Source of the DNA: Halomonas ramblicola
Lineage (GTDB): Bacteria; Pseudomonadota; Gammaproteobacteria; Pseudomonadales; Halomonadaceae
DNA length: 64,000 nucleotides
Assembly: GCF_030409215.1 (NCBI RefSeq)
Contig: NZ_JAUFPL010000025.1
Span: 27,789-91,788, forward strand
Direction of reading: 5' to 3'
The notes beneath the pieces are model-generated. The model was not told the origin of the DNA. It was given only the letters and a program-made list of their open reading frames with translations, and did no database searches. The stretch's first letter is position 1. The number at the start of each line of letters is the position of its first letter. This document shows, piece after piece, positions 8,558-18,036 of this stretch. The translations under genes and the position numbers were made by a program.

Positions 8558-8641
8558 CGGTTCGCACCAGGATAGGGGCCACCCTGCCGAATTAGCGGCT
8601 ACGCTGAGTTCGAGAATGCCGATGAGCGTCATGTCACGCCT

Positions 8642-9874
8642 ATGAATCACCATCACGACCATGCCGACCCGCCCCGGGAAGAGACGCAACGCATCCGGCT
8701 CGAGGCCGTCAGCAAGCGCTGGGGCAGCACCACCGCCGTGGACGGGATCGGCTTCACGGTGGTCCCGGGGGAGTTCGTCATCCTGCTGGGCCCCTCGGGC
8801 TGCGGCAAGTCGACCACCCTGCGCATGATCGCCGGGCTCGAGCCGGCCAGCGCCGGGCGCATCCATATCGGCGAGCGCGACGTCACCCACCTGCCGCCGG
8901 GGGATCGCGGCATCAGCATGGTCTTCCAGTCCTATGCGCTCTTTCCGCATCTCAGCGTCGCCGACAACATCGTCTTCGGCCTGCGCAGCCGCAAGGTGCC
9001 CAGGCCCGAACGCCAGGCCCGGCTGGCGAGGGTGGCCGCGCTGGTCGACCTCGAGGCCTACCTGGACCGCAAGCCGGCCCAGCTTTCGGGCGGCCAGCGC
9101 CAGCGGGTGGCCCTGGCCCGGGCGATCATCTCCGAGCATCCCATCTGCCTGATGGACGAGCCCCTCTCCAACCTCGATGCGCGCCTGCGCGGCGAGATGC
9201 GTCGCGAGATCAAGGCCCTGCAGCAGCGGCTGGGCATGACGGTGATCTACGTCACCCACGATCAGGTGGAGGCGATGAGCATGGGCGACCGGGTGATCCT
9301 GATGCAGGACGGCCGCCTGGTCCAGGACGGCACCCCCGATGAGCTCTACGAGCGACCGGCCAGCGCCTTCGCCGCCGGCTTCATCGGCAGCCCGGCGATG
9401 AACCTGGTGCCCCTGGCAGCCGCCGCCGACGGGGCGGTGATCGACGGCGAGCCGCACTGCAACGTGGCGCCCCACGAGGCCGCCGGGCAGCTGCTCGGGG
9501 TGCGCCCCGAGGACATCCGGGTGCTGGCCGAGGACGCCACCGGCGTTCCCGCCCGGGTGCTGGATGCCGAATACCTGGGCGCCGACAGCATCGTGCGGCT
9601 CGAGGTCGGCGACCAGACGCTGCGTGCGCGCCTCGACGGCCGACCGCCGCTGGGCGCGGGCGCCGCCTGCCGGCTGCAGTGGCGGCGCGAGGCTACCCAC
9701 TTCTTCGCCACCGAGGACGGCCGTCGCCTGGAGATCGCCGGGCACGACCTGGCCGCCCCGCCGGGCCGCCGACGCTTCGCGACGTCCCGGTCCGGCCCGC
9801 TTTCGCAGCAGGACGGCGAGGCCCGGGCCTCGTCCAACCAGGTAGGGAACGACACGCCAGGAGTGAACCGATGA
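8642..9874 (+). CDS. ugpC: ABC importer ATP-binding subunit (UgpC/MalK family)
   Basis: Cytoplasmic ATPase that powers a CUT1-family importer, probably for sn-glycerol-3-phosphate or glycerophosphodiesters. Walker [10 protein letters not shown] (50-58), Q-loop [11 protein letters not shown], signature LSGGQRQRV (148-156), Walker [14 protein letters not shown] (168-180) and the switch histidine in VTHDQ are all present. A TOBE-type regulatory domain starts near 290. The N-terminus is His-rich ([10 protein letters not shown]) and there is a 60-residue polar C-terminal tail longer than usual. It is first in a four-gene operon and overlaps the binding-protein gene by 4 bases (ATGA). The substrate is inferred from family and the Pho-like box. 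Confidence 0.8.
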   Translation: MNHHHDHADPPREETQRIRLEAVSKRWGSTTAVDGIGFTVVPGEFVILLGPSGCGKSTTLRMIAGLEPASAGRIHIGERDVTHLPPGDRGISMVFQSYALFPHLSVADNIVFGLRSRKVPRPERQARLARVAALVDLEAYLDRKPAQLSGGQRQRVALARAIISEHPICLMDEPLSNLDARLRGEMRREIKALQQRLGMTVIYVTHDQVEAMSMGDRVILMQDGRLVQDGTPDELYERPASAFAAGFIGSPAMNLVPLAAAADGAVIDGEPHCNVAPHEAAGQLLGVRPEDIRVLAEDATGVPARVLDAEYLGADSIVRLEVGDQTLRARLDGRPPLGAGAACRLQWRREATHFFATEDGRRLEIAGHDLAAPPGRRRFATSRSGPLSQQDGEARASSNQVGNDTPGVNR

Positions 9875-11157
9875 ACGCACGCTTCCCCGTCAACAAGCGC
9901 GGCCTGGCCATGGCCGCCCTGCTCGCCGCCGGCTCGCTGAACGCCCAGGCGCAGACCGAGCTGACCATGTACTACCCGGTGGCCGTGGGCGGTGCCCTCA
10001 CCGAGGTGATCGACGGCCTGGTCGCCGACTTCGAGGCCGAGCATCCGGACATCGCGGTGGAGGCCATCTATGCCGGCAACTACGACGACACCCGGGTGCG
10101 CGCCATGTCCGCCGTCGAGGCCGGCGACGCCCCGCAGCTGTCGGTGATGTTCTCCATCGACCTCTACGAGCTGATCGAGCAGGACGTCATCGTGCCCTTC
10201 GACGACCTCGTCGAGAGCGATGCGGAGCGCGAGTGGCTCGACAGCTTCTATCCGGGGCTGATGGAGAACGGCCGGCTCGACGGCCAGACCTACGGCATCC
10301 CCTTCCAGCGCTCGACCATCGTCTTCTACTGGAACAAGGACGCCTTCGCGGCCGCCGGGCTCGACCCCGACACCCCGCCCGAGACCTGGGCGGAGATGGC
10401 CGAGATGGCCGCGGCGGTGCGCGAGGCCTCCGGCGGCGAGCAGTGGGGTGTGATGGTGCCCTCCACCGGCTATCCCTACTGGATGTTCCAGGCCTTCGCC
10501 TTCCAGAATGGCCACCGCCTGATGAGCGAGGACGGCACCGAGGTGTACTTCGACGACCCGGCGGCCGTGGAGGCCCTGGAGTACTGGGTAGCGCTGGCCG
10601 ACGAGCACGGGGCGATGCCCGACGACACCATCGAGTGGGGCACCCTGCGCCAGAACTTCATCGAGGAGTCCACCGCCATGATGTGGCACAGCACCGGCAA
10701 CCTCACCGCGGTGCGCAACGAGGCCGACTTCGATTTCGGCGTGGCCATGCTGCCCATGAACACCCAGCGCGGCAGCCCCACCGGCGGCGGCAACTTCTAC
10801 CTCTTCAAGGATGCCAGCGAGGAGGAGCGGCGCGCCGCCATGACCTTCATCCGCTGGATGACCGCGCCGGAGCGCGCCGCGGCCTGGTCCATCGAGACCG
10901 GCTACATGGGCGTCAGCCCCGCGGCCTACGAGACCGAGGCGCTGCGCGACTATGTCGAGGCGTTCCCGCCGGCGGCGGTGGCCCGCGACCAGCTCGAGCA
11001 CGCCACCGCGGAACTGGCCACCTACCAGGGCGGCCGTGTGCGTCGGGCGCTGGACAACGCCGTCCAGGCGGCGCTGACCGGGCAGATGTCGCCCGCCGAG
11101 GCGCTGGCCCAGGCCCAGCGCGAGGCGGACGCCGCCCTGCGGCGCTACGCGCGCTGA
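9871..11157 (+). CDS. ugpB: ABC importer periplasmic solute-binding protein (UgpB-like)
   Basis: Family 1 extracellular solute-binding protein of 428 residues. A Sec signal peptide is visible (RGLAMAALLAAGSLNAQAQ, cleavage after about residue 28). The mature protein starts TELTMYYPVAVGG and has the UgpB-like block YAGNYDDTRVRAMSAVEAGDAP (about 68-89). The start overlaps the ATPase stop, and AGGAG lies 6 bases upstream. The downstream permeases form the membrane channel. Glycerol-3-phosphate or glycerophosphocholine is the most likely ligand, but other polyol or sugar ligands in this family cannot be excluded. Confidence 0.8.
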   Translation: MNARFPVNKRGLAMAALLAAGSLNAQAQTELTMYYPVAVGGALTEVIDGLVADFEAEHPDIAVEAIYAGNYDDTRVRAMSAVEAGDAPQLSVMFSIDLYELIEQDVIVPFDDLVESDAEREWLDSFYPGLMENGRLDGQTYGIPFQRSTIVFYWNKDAFAAAGLDPDTPPETWAEMAEMAAAVREASGGEQWGVMVPSTGYPYWMFQAFAFQNGHRLMSEDGTEVYFDDPAAVEALEYWVALADEHGAMPDDTIEWGTLRQNFIEESTAMMWHSTGNLTAVRNEADFDFGVAMLPMNTQRGSPTGGGNFYLFKDASEEERRAAMTFIRWMTAPERAAAWSIETGYMGVSPAAYETEALRDYVEAFPPAAVARDQLEHATAELATYQGGRVRRALDNAVQAALTGQMSPAEALAQAQREADAALRRYAR

Positions 11158-11222
11158 GGCGCAGTCCCCGCCGGCGCCGTGTCGCCGGCGGGGCATGATT
11201 TCCGGATGTCCGAGGAGCGGGA

Positions 11223-12110
11223 ATGGCGAGGCTGACCTCCGATCGACGCATGCAGGTCTATGGTGCCCTGCTGCTGTTGCCGGCGGCGGTGCTGCTCGGC
11301 ACCTTCGCCTACCTGCCCACCGTCGCCACCCTGATCAACAGCCTCTTCCTGCCCGGTTTCCGCGGCGCGGCGCCGGAGTTCGTCGGGCTGGAGAACTATG
11401 CGCTGCTGCTCGAGGATCGCACCTTCTGGACGGTCGCCCGCAACAACCTGTTCTATGCGCTGGGCACCATTCCCACCTCCATCGCCCTGGCGCTGGGCAT
11501 GGCGCTGTTCGTCAACGCCCGGCTGCCGGGGCGCGGCCTGGTGCGCATGGCCTACTTCACGCCGACCATCCTGCCGATGATCGCCGCGGCCAATATCTGG
11601 ATGTTCTTCTACGCACCGCAGATCGGCCTGTTCAATCACCTGCTGGGGGCGCTCGGCATCGAGGGCCCGAACTGGCTGGGCGATCCGGGCGTGGCACTCG
11701 GCGCGGTGATCGTGATGACCATCTGGAAGGAGGCCGGCTTCTTCATGATCTTCTACCTGGCGGCGCTGCAGAGCATCCCGCCGGACCTCGAGGAGGCCGC
11801 CGACCTGGAGGGCACGAGCCGCTGGAGCTTCTTCTGGCGGGTGACCTTCCCGCTGCTGATGCCGACCACGCTGTTCGTGCTGATCAATGCGCTGATCAAC
11901 GCCGTGCGGGTGGTCGACCACCTGTTCATCCTCACCAAGGGCGGGCCCAACAACGCCACCAACCTGCTGCTCTACTACGTCTACGAGAACGCCTTCTCGT
12001 TCTTCGACCGCACCTACGCCGCCACCATCACGGTGGTGATCCTGCTGGTGCTGGCGGTGGTGGCGACCATCAAGTTCCGCGTGCTCGATCGCCGGACCCA
12101 TTACCAGTGA
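11223..12110 (+). CDS. ugpA: ABC importer permease subunit 1 (UgpA-like)
   Basis: Inner-membrane permease of 295 residues with six predicted transmembrane helices. The cytoplasmic coupling loop EEAADLEGTSRWSFFWRVTFPLL (about 195-217), which docks with the ATPase, is the conserved EAA motif. It starts with ATG 11223 after GGAGCGGGA. A 65-base gap after the binding-protein gene contains a small inverted repeat (CCGGCG and CGCCGG near 11168-11191) that could reduce read-through and so favour binding-protein expression. It pairs with the following permease. Confidence 0.82.
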   Translation: MARLTSDRRMQVYGALLLLPAAVLLGTFAYLPTVATLINSLFLPGFRGAAPEFVGLENYALLLEDRTFWTVARNNLFYALGTIPTSIALALGMALFVNARLPGRGLVRMAYFTPTILPMIAAANIWMFFYAPQIGLFNHLLGALGIEGPNWLGDPGVALGAVIVMTIWKEAGFFMIFYLAALQSIPPDLEEAADLEGTSRWSFFWRVTFPLLMPTTLFVLINALINAVRVVDHLFILTKGGPNNATNLLLYYVYENAFSFFDRTYAATITVVILLVLAVVATIKFRVLDRRTHYQ

Positions 12111-12129
12111 CGGCCGAGAGGAGATGCCC

Positions 12130-12978
12130 ATGACCACCCCGACCGCCGCCGCTGTCGCCTCGCGCCGCTTCGCTATCCGCTTGCCCGGCCTGGAAACCAC
12201 CGCCGCCTGGCTGCTGGCGATCGTCTGGATCTTCCCGCTGCTCTACGCCTTCTGGGCGGCCTTCCACCCCGCCGAGTTCATGGTGCGCTTCGAGCTGCTG
12301 GCGCCGCTGACGCTGGACAACTTCACCGACGCCTGGGAACAGGCGCCCTTCGCGCGCTACTACGTCAATACCTTCCTGCTGGTCACCGGCATCGTCGCCG
12401 CCCAGTTCGTGGTCTGCACCCTGGCCGGCTTCGCCTTCGCACGCTTCCCGATCCCCGGCAAGGACGCGCTGTTCATGCTGGTGCTGATCCAGCTGTTCGT
12501 CTTCCCCGAGGTACTGATCGTCGAGAACTACCGCATCGCCAGCGGCCTGGGGCTGGTCGACACCATCGCCGGCATCGGCCTGCCCTACGTGGCCAGCGCC
12601 TTCGGCATCTTCCTGCTGCGCCAGACCTTCAAGACCATTCCCCGGGAGCTGGAGGAGGCCGCCCGGGTGGAGGGCTGCGGCTGGATGGCGATCCTGCTCA
12701 AGGTCTACGTGCCCCTGGCCAAACCGACCTACCTGGCCTACGGCCTGGTGTCGATCAGCCACCACTGGAACAACTTCCTGTGGCCGCTGGTGGTCACCAA
12801 CTCGGTGGAGAGTCGCCCGCTGACCGTGGGGCTGGGGATCTTCTCGGCCCCGGAGACCGGTGTGAACTGGGCCACCATCAGCGCCGCCACCCTCCTCAGC
12901 ATCGCCCCGCTGCTGGTCGCCTTCCTGCTCTTCCAGCGCCAGTTCGTGCAGTCCTTCCTGCGCGCCGGGATCCGCTGA
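12130..12978 (+). CDS. ugpE: ABC importer permease subunit 2 (UgpE-like)
   Basis: Second inner-membrane permease, 282 residues, about six transmembrane helices; EAA loop EEAARVEGCGWMAILLKVYVPL near 175-196. I choose ATG 12130 because GAGAGGAG (12116-12123) sits at the right distance; ATG 12124 in frame is too close to it. The gene ends 2 bases before the stop of the convergent zinc-finger gene, with no obvious terminator. Heterodimer with the previous permease in the CUT1 importer. Confidence 0.82.
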   Translation: MTTPTAAAVASRRFAIRLPGLETTAAWLLAIVWIFPLLYAFWAAFHPAEFMVRFELLAPLTLDNFTDAWEQAPFARYYVNTFLLVTGIVAAQFVVCTLAGFAFARFPIPGKDALFMLVLIQLFVFPEVLIVENYRIASGLGLVDTIAGIGLPYVASAFGIFLLRQTFKTIPRELEEAARVEGCGWMAILLKVYVPLAKPTYLAYGLVSISHHWNNFLWPLVVTNSVESRPLTVGLGIFSAPETGVNWATISAATLLSIAPLLVAFLLFQRQFVQSFLRAGIR

Positions 12979-12980
12979 GC

Positions 12981-13247
12981 TCAGCGCAGTTGGCTGTCCT
13001 TGCTGCCGCGCCGGTTATAGCCGCTGAAGGCGGTCCGCTGCTTGTCGCGCTCGCTCTGGCAGGCGATGCAGAGGCGCACACCCGGCACGGCCTCGCGGCG
13101 GGCCTGGGGAATCTCGTCGCCGCACTCCTCGCAGTGATGCCGGCTCTCGCCCCGCTGCAGCTCGCTGCGCGCCCGCTGCAGCGCATCCTCGATGGTGCTG
13201 TCGATCTGCTCCTGCACGGCACCGTCCCTCGACCAGCCACCGGCCAT
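12981..13247 (-). CDS. DksA/TraR-family C4 zinc-finger protein (YbiI-like)
   Basis: Small 88-residue protein ending in a four-cysteine zinc finger: CEECGDEIPQARREAVPGV then LCIACQ, the DksA/TraR type. It lacks the long coiled coil of DksA, so it resembles YbiI/TraR-like short forms. Such proteins bind the RNA polymerase secondary channel or are of unknown role. The start ATG 13247 has GGAGGAGGCGACACC upstream; an extended frame to 13343 has no ribosome site. It is transcribed alone and convergent with the importer operon. Confidence 0.82.
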   Translation of the reverse strand: MAGGWSRDGAVQEQIDSTIEDALQRARSELQRGESRHHCEECGDEIPQARREAVPGVRLCIACQSERDKQRTAFSGYNRRGSKDSQLR

Positions 13248-13474
13248 GGTGTCGCCTCCTCCGGCTCTCGGTGAGCCGTATGCTCGTTCGTGACCCTCAC
13301 GGCAAGCCGACCGGCCCATCGCCGGGCGATGCCGGTCCCGCACATGTCTACTCTAGCGTTCTCGACGGCCCAAAGCGATGCTGGGTGCGACAGCCGGGAC
13401 CTCCCCCTGGCCATCGCCGCCTTCCGGCCGGCGCATGCCCAGGGGGCGGTGGTTTCATGACGCGATCGAGTGCT

Positions 13475-15124
13475 TCAGGCGGCCTTGCGGCGCAGCTGGC
13501 GCAACTCGCCGTTGAGCGCCCTGATGATGGAGTAGCACATCAGCAGCATCACGATGGAGAACGGAATCGCCGTCGCCGTCACCCCGGCCTGGAGCGCCGA
13601 CAACCCGCCGCCGATCAGCAGCACGATGGCGATCAGGCCCTCCACCGTGGCCCAGAACATGCGCTGGGGCCGGGGAGCGTCGATCTTGCCGCCGGCGGTG
13701 ATGGTATCGATCACCAGCGAGCCGGAATCCGACGAGGTGACGAAGAAGATCAGCGCCAGCGTGATGCCGAGGGTCGACATCAGGCCCGTCAGCGGCAGTT
13801 CGTTCAGCATGCCGAACAGCGCCAGCTCGGGGTTGTAGTTGTCGATCACATAGTCCTTGACCAGGCTGCCGGCGGGGTCGGCATAGAGCTGATCGAGCGC
13901 GGTGGCGCCGAAGACGCCCATCCAGACGAAGATGAACAGGCTGGGAACCAGCAGCACGCAGATCACGAATTCGCGCACCGTGCGGCCCCGCGACACCCGG
14001 GCGATGAACATGCCGACGAAGGGCGCCCAACTGACCCACCAGGCCCAGTAGAAGATGGTCCAGGCTTGGCGATAGGCGTCATCGTCGCGACCGAAGGGCG
14101 CCGACAGGGGGAGGAAATCCGTGACATAGGTCGAAAGCCCCGTCCAGAACCCGCTCAGGGCCACCAGGGTCGGGCCGGCGAACAGCACGAAGAAGAAGAA
14201 CAGCACGGCCAGGACCATGTTGATCTCGGAGAGCTTCTTCACGCCGCCCTCGAGTCCGCGCCAGACCGATACCAGGGCCACTGCCGTGACCAGCACGATG
14301 ACGATGACCTGGGTGGTGGTATTGACGTCCAGGCCGAAGACGAAGTTCATCCCCGCATTGGCCTGCTGTGCCCCGAGCCCGAGCGCCGTGGCCAGGCCGA
14401 ACAGGGTGGAGAACACCGCCAGGATGTCGATCACATGCCCCCACCAGCCCCAGACGCGCTCGCCGAGGATCGGGAAGAACGCCGAGCGGATGGAGAAGGG
14501 CAGGCCCTTGTTGTAGGTGAAAATGGCCAGCGCCAGGGCCATCACCACATAGACGGCCCAGCCGTGGATGCCCCAATGCAGGAAGGTGCCGGCGAGGCCC
14601 AGGGCGCTGGCCTCGGGAATGGCCTCCGGGTTCAGCGCCCCATCGGCGCCGAACGGAGACGCGACGCCCAGGGGCAGGGAGACGTTGGCATGGTAGACCG
14701 GCTCCAGCACGCTGAAGAACAGCAGGCCGATGCCGATGCCGGCGGTGAACAGCATGGCGAACCAGGACAGGTAACTGTGCTCCGGTCGGGCATCGGGCCC
14801 GCCCAGCCTGACCGACCCGTAGGGCAGGACGACCAGCGCCAGGCAGAACAGGATGAAGAAATCCACCAGGATCATGAAGTACCAGTCCAGGCTCCCGGTG
14901 GAGAAGGCGACGATGGACTGGAAGACGCTCCCCGCCCGTTCCGGAAACAGCAGGGTGAGAACGATGAAGAGGACCGAGGCGAGCGCCGATACGACGAAGA
15001 CCCGGTTGTGGATATCGAAGCCGACGGGCCCGAGTCGACCCTGGATGTTGTCCTGGCCGACGATGTAATCCGTCTGCATGTCGCTGGTCTCGGCAGGCGA
15101 TGCCGGATCGCTCGAAGTATTCAT
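13475..15124 (-). CDS. BCCT-family betaine/choline/carnitine transporter
   Basis: Secondary, probably sodium- or proton-driven, importer with 12 transmembrane helices, 549 residues. The family signature WAWWVSWAPFVGMFIARVSR (about 355-374) and the glycine-rich motif GIGIGLLFF (TM3) are present. It lacks the roughly 130-residue C-terminal extension of E. coli BetT, so it is closer to BetP/OpuD-type carriers. It lies downstream of betC on the same strand, 281 bases away, which suggests uptake of choline, choline-O-sulfate or glycine betaine. The start has AAGGAG upstream. Confidence 0.88.
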   Translation of the reverse strand: MNTSSDPASPAETSDMQTDYIVGQDNIQGRLGPVGFDIHNRVFVVSALASVLFIVLTLLFPERAGSVFQSIVAFSTGSLDWYFMILVDFFILFCLALVVLPYGSVRLGGPDARPEHSYLSWFAMLFTAGIGIGLLFFSVLEPVYHANVSLPLGVASPFGADGALNPEAIPEASALGLAGTFLHWGIHGWAVYVVMALALAIFTYNKGLPFSIRSAFFPILGERVWGWWGHVIDILAVFSTLFGLATALGLGAQQANAGMNFVFGLDVNTTTQVIVIVLVTAVALVSVWRGLEGGVKKLSEINMVLAVLFFFFVLFAGPTLVALSGFWTGLSTYVTDFLPLSAPFGRDDDAYRQAWTIFYWAWWVSWAPFVGMFIARVSRGRTVREFVICVLLVPSLFIFVWMGVFGATALDQLYADPAGSLVKDYVIDNYNPELALFGMLNELPLTGLMSTLGITLALIFFVTSSDSGSLVIDTITAGGKIDAPRPQRMFWATVEGLIAIVLLIGGGLSALQAGVTATAIPFSIVMLLMCYSIIRALNGELRQLRRKAA

Positions 15125-15345
15125 GCGATACTCCTTGTTATCAGATATGAAACAGCGAGGATATTGTCATATTAGGCCTTATCGTCCTGAACTCGTGGGC
15201 TCAAGGCAAACCGGCATTGAAGCCGGCCTCCAAGCCTTGTACGGCGACGCGATTCAAGCGGTTCGCCTGTGGAGGGGAGGGATGGTGGGTCATGGGGCAG
15301 TACCTCTCGTCTTGTTATGCCTGCGGCCCTCTGCGGGCCGACAAG

Positions 15346-15368
15346 GGCCACCGGCGGGGCCGGTGGCC
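15346..15368 (-). terminator. Hairpin between betC and the BCCT gene
   Basis: Nine-base arms GGCCACCGG (15346-15354) and CCGGTGGCC (15360-15368) with a 5-base loop lie 38 bases beyond the betC stop. There is no U run, so it may be a weak or rho-assisted terminator that separates expression of betC and the carrier. The rest of 15125-15345 holds no gene that I can support. Confidence 0.45.
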
Positions 15369-15405
15369 TTCTGAACGCGGCGTCTGCCGGCCGGCCCCGA
15401 GCGGC

Positions 15406-16932
15406 TTATGAACCGGAGGGGACCGGGAAACGGGCGCGCGCCTCGAGGTCGTCCAGGTCGATGGTGTTGCGCATGTACTGGGTGCTGGCATCGAACACCG
15501 GCTGGTGATCCCAGGGGGTGACCCTGCCCTTCATGTTGGCGCGGGCCACCAGCTTGCGGCGGCGCTGGCTGTCCAGCACTTGCTGATGCAGCTTCTCGGT
15601 ATCCCAGTGACGGGCGATCTCGTCGCGGAACTGCTTGCACAGGTCCAGGTGCGCGGGATCCTCGGCCAGGTTGGTCAGTTCCAGCGGATCGGCCTCGAGA
15701 TCGAACAACTGGTCGGGGTCCGGGGCGGTGTGGACGAACTTGTAGCGCCCGCGGCGGATCATCAGCAGCGGGGCGATCGCGCCCTCGCCGCAGTATTCGC
15801 CAATCGCCTCGTCGTGGCCGCCGTTGCCGGTCAGGTGCGGAATCAGGCTGCGGCCGTCGACGGGCACGGCGTAGTCCGGCGCGGTACCGTCATGGGCGAG
15901 TTCGGCGAAGGTCGGCAGCAGGTCCATGGTGGAGACGGACTCCTTGACTCGCCCGGGGGTGAAGCGGCCCGGCGCGTGGACGATCATCGGCACCCGGGCG
16001 GAATCCTCGAACCAGCTCATCTTGTACCACAGGCCACGCTCACCGAGCATGTCGCCGTGATCGCCGGAGAACACGATGATGGTGTCCTCGTCCAGCCCGG
16101 TCTCCTCGAGGGCCTTGAGCACGGCGCCGAGCTGATCGTCGACATAGCTGAGCGCCCCGTAGTAGGCATGGCGGGCATTGCGGATCTGCGCGTCGTTGAT
16201 GGTGTCCTCGTCGCACTGGTAGACGTAACGCAGGCGCTTGGAGTGCGGATCCATCAAGTCGCGGGAATAGGGCACGCGAGGCATGTCGATGTCGTCATGG
16301 TCGTAGCGGTCCCAGTACTCCTGCGGGATGGTGTAGGGGTCGTGCGGGTGGGTCAGCGACACGGTCAGGCAGAAGGGGCGCTGCTCGCCGTTCCGCGCGT
16401 AATCGTAGAGGAAGCGCTGGGCGCGGAAGGCGACCTCGTCGTCGAAATCGAGCTGGTTGGAACGCACGCAGGGGCCGGCCTCAATCACCGAGGACATGTT
16501 GTGGTAGTAGCTCGGACGCTTTTCGAAGTCCTCCCAGTCGACGTACCAGCCGTAGTCGGCCGGGTAGATGTCGGTGGTCAGGCGTTCCTCGAAGCCGTGG
16601 AGCTGGTCGGGGCCGCAGAAGTGCATCTTGCCCGACAGCGCGGTGGTGTAGCCGGCATCGCGCAGGTAGTGGGCGAAGGTCGGGGTGTCGGCAGGAAAGT
16701 CGGCGGCGTTGTCGTAGGCGCCGATGCGCGACGGCAGCTGGCCGGCCATCAGGACGAAGCGCGACGGCGCGCACAGCGGGCTGTTGCAGTAGGCGGAGTC
16801 GAAGACCACCCCTTCGGCAGCCAGGCGCGACAGGTGCGGGGTCTTGACCAGCGGATGGCCGTAGAAGGGCAGGGCCGATGCCGCCATCTGGTCGGCCATC
16901 AGGAACAGGATGTTGGGCTGCTTGCGCGTCAT
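15406..16932 (-). CDS. betC: Choline-sulfatase
   Basis: Hydrolyses choline-O-sulfate to choline and sulfate, feeding glycine betaine synthesis. The 508-residue protein has the sulfatase active-site motif CAPSR with Cys54, the residue converted to formylglycine and the same position as in Sinorhizobium BetC. Metal ligand LMADQM (Asp14), FSGDHGDMLGE (about 298-308) and the BetC-type C-terminal tail (WDHQPVFDASTQYMRN) agree with choline rather than aryl substrates. No signal peptide, so cytosolic. The start at 16932 is set by the AGAGGAGG site; upstream extension to 17148 overlaps the regulator. A divergent LysR gene follows. Confidence 0.93.
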   Translation of the reverse strand: MTRKQPNILFLMADQMAASALPFYGHPLVKTPHLSRLAAEGVVFDSAYCNSPLCAPSRFVLMAGQLPSRIGAYDNAADFPADTPTFAHYLRDAGYTTALSGKMHFCGPDQLHGFEERLTTDIYPADYGWYVDWEDFEKRPSYYHNMSSVIEAGPCVRSNQLDFDDEVAFRAQRFLYDYARNGEQRPFCLTVSLTHPHDPYTIPQEYWDRYDHDDIDMPRVPYSRDLMDPHSKRLRYVYQCDEDTINDAQIRNARHAYYGALSYVDDQLGAVLKALEETGLDEDTIIVFSGDHGDMLGERGLWYKMSWFEDSARVPMIVHAPGRFTPGRVKESVSTMDLLPTFAELAHDGTAPDYAVPVDGRSLIPHLTGNGGHDEAIGEYCGEGAIAPLLMIRRGRYKFVHTAPDPDQLFDLEADPLELTNLAEDPAHLDLCKQFRDEIARHWDTEKLHQQVLDSQRRRKLVARANMKGRVTPWDHQPVFDASTQYMRNTIDLDDLEARARFPVPSGS

Positions 16933-17071
16933 GGGGCCTCCTCTTGTCATTGATGCGAGCTGGGGGTACGGGGACTCGCTTCCAGCCTTGACTGGCTGTC
17001 GCAACAGTCTCTCTGCTAATCTCATACCCTGTAAACTCGGTAAATTTTTATGGGAGGCATCGCTATACCTA

Positions 17072-18010
17072 ATGTCATGGATAGCCCGGGCGGCGTCGCC
17101 CAACAGCCTGCGGGTGTTCGAGGCGGCGGCTCGGCACCTCAGCTTCACCGCCGCGGCCCGCGAGCTGCGCTCGACCCAGTCGGCCGTCAGCCAGCAGGTT
17201 CGCAGCCTGGAAGAGCAGCTCGGCCTGCCCCTGTTCGAGCGGATCTACCGTGGCGTGAGGCTGACCGAGGCGGGACAGGCGCTGTTCGTCGGTGTGCAGG
17301 AGGGGTTCGCCACCATCGATCGTACGATCGACCGGCTCCAGCACCGGCATCGCCATCCCCACGTGAACATCCTCACCGACTTCTCGTTCGCGGCTTACTG
17401 GCTGATGCCCCGGCTGCCGAGCTTCCGCGAACGGCACCCGCATATCGACGTGCGCATCGTGACCAATCAGGGCGTCCTCGACTGGCGTACCCAGGAAGTG
17501 GACATCGCCATCCTGTTCTGCGACGAGCGGACCCTGGCGGGCGGGGTGCCGCCGTTGTTCCGGGAAGAGGTCTTGCCGGTGTGCAGTCCGGGCTTCCTGC
17601 GGCAGCACGGCCCGATCGCCTCGCCGCAGCGGCTGGCGGAGCTGCCGCTGCTGACGCTGCTGGCCGAACAGGGGCAGAGCTGGCTGGACTGGCCGCGCTA
17701 TTTCGCGCAGCAGGCGGGCATCGACTACCTGGAGTCGTCGGAGCTGACGTTCAACAACTACACCCTGCTGATCCAGGCGGCGATCGCCGGCCAGGGCATC
17801 GGGATGGGCTGGCGGGGGTTGATCGACGACCTGCTCGACGGCGGCATGCTGGTAAGCCTGCCGGAACTGCAGATCCGCTCGTCGCGTGGCTACGGGTTGA
17901 TCGATGCCCAGCCCGACGCATCGAGCGAGGCGAAGCGAGCGCTGTGGGCGTGGGTGCTGGACTGTGCGGCGGAAGCCGGGAGAGAAAAAGCCGGCCGGAC
18001 GCAGGCCTGA
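17072..18010 (+). CDS. LysR-family regulator of choline-sulfate use
   Basis: 312-residue LysR protein divergent from betC; a LysR regulator next to choline sulfatase is a recurrent arrangement (choline-sulfate utilisation factor). HTH block LSFTAAARELRSTQSAVSQQ near residues 24-43. The start ATG 17072 is the only methionine close to the conserved N-terminus (SPNSLRVFEAAARH); GGGAGG lies 14 bases upstream, which is long, so translation may be weak. The last 20 bases overlap the terminator of the glc operon on the other strand. Confidence 0.83.
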   Translation: MSWIARAASPNSLRVFEAAARHLSFTAAARELRSTQSAVSQQVRSLEEQLGLPLFERIYRGVRLTEAGQALFVGVQEGFATIDRTIDRLQHRHRHPHVNILTDFSFAAYWLMPRLPSFRERHPHIDVRIVTNQGVLDWRTQEVDIAILFCDERTLAGGVPPLFREEVLPVCSPGFLRQHGPIASPQRLAELPLLTLLAEQGQSWLDWPRYFAQQAGIDYLESSELTFNNYTLLIQAAIAGQGIGMGWRGLIDDLLDGGMLVSLPELQIRSSRGYGLIDAQPDASSEAKRALWAWVLDCAAEAGREKAGRTQA

Positions 18011-18027
18011 AGGGTCCTCCGGCCGGC
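17990..18027 (-). terminator. Rho-independent terminator of the glc operon
   Basis: Read on the minus strand, GCCGGCCGGA is followed by an 18-base loop, TCCGGCCGGC and TTTTTCTCTCC: a 10-bp GC stem with a U run. It lies just beyond the glcG stop and inside the 3' end of the convergent LysR gene. Confidence 0.75.
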
Positions 18028-18036
18028 CGGTGGCGA

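Noticed and set aside
6241..8595. Very long open frame (784 codons) on the plus strand opposite mtfA and the GNAT-nitrilase gene
   Set aside because: Composition is that of the antisense of high-GC3 genes; the minus-strand proteins carry complete catalytic motifs. Similar long antisense frames elsewhere, for example 13271-15175 and 58250-60343, are rejected for the same reason.
16988..17022. TTGACT and TAATCT as a promoter for the choline-sulfate LysR gene
   Set aside because: Spacing is 23 bases, too long for a sigma70 promoter.
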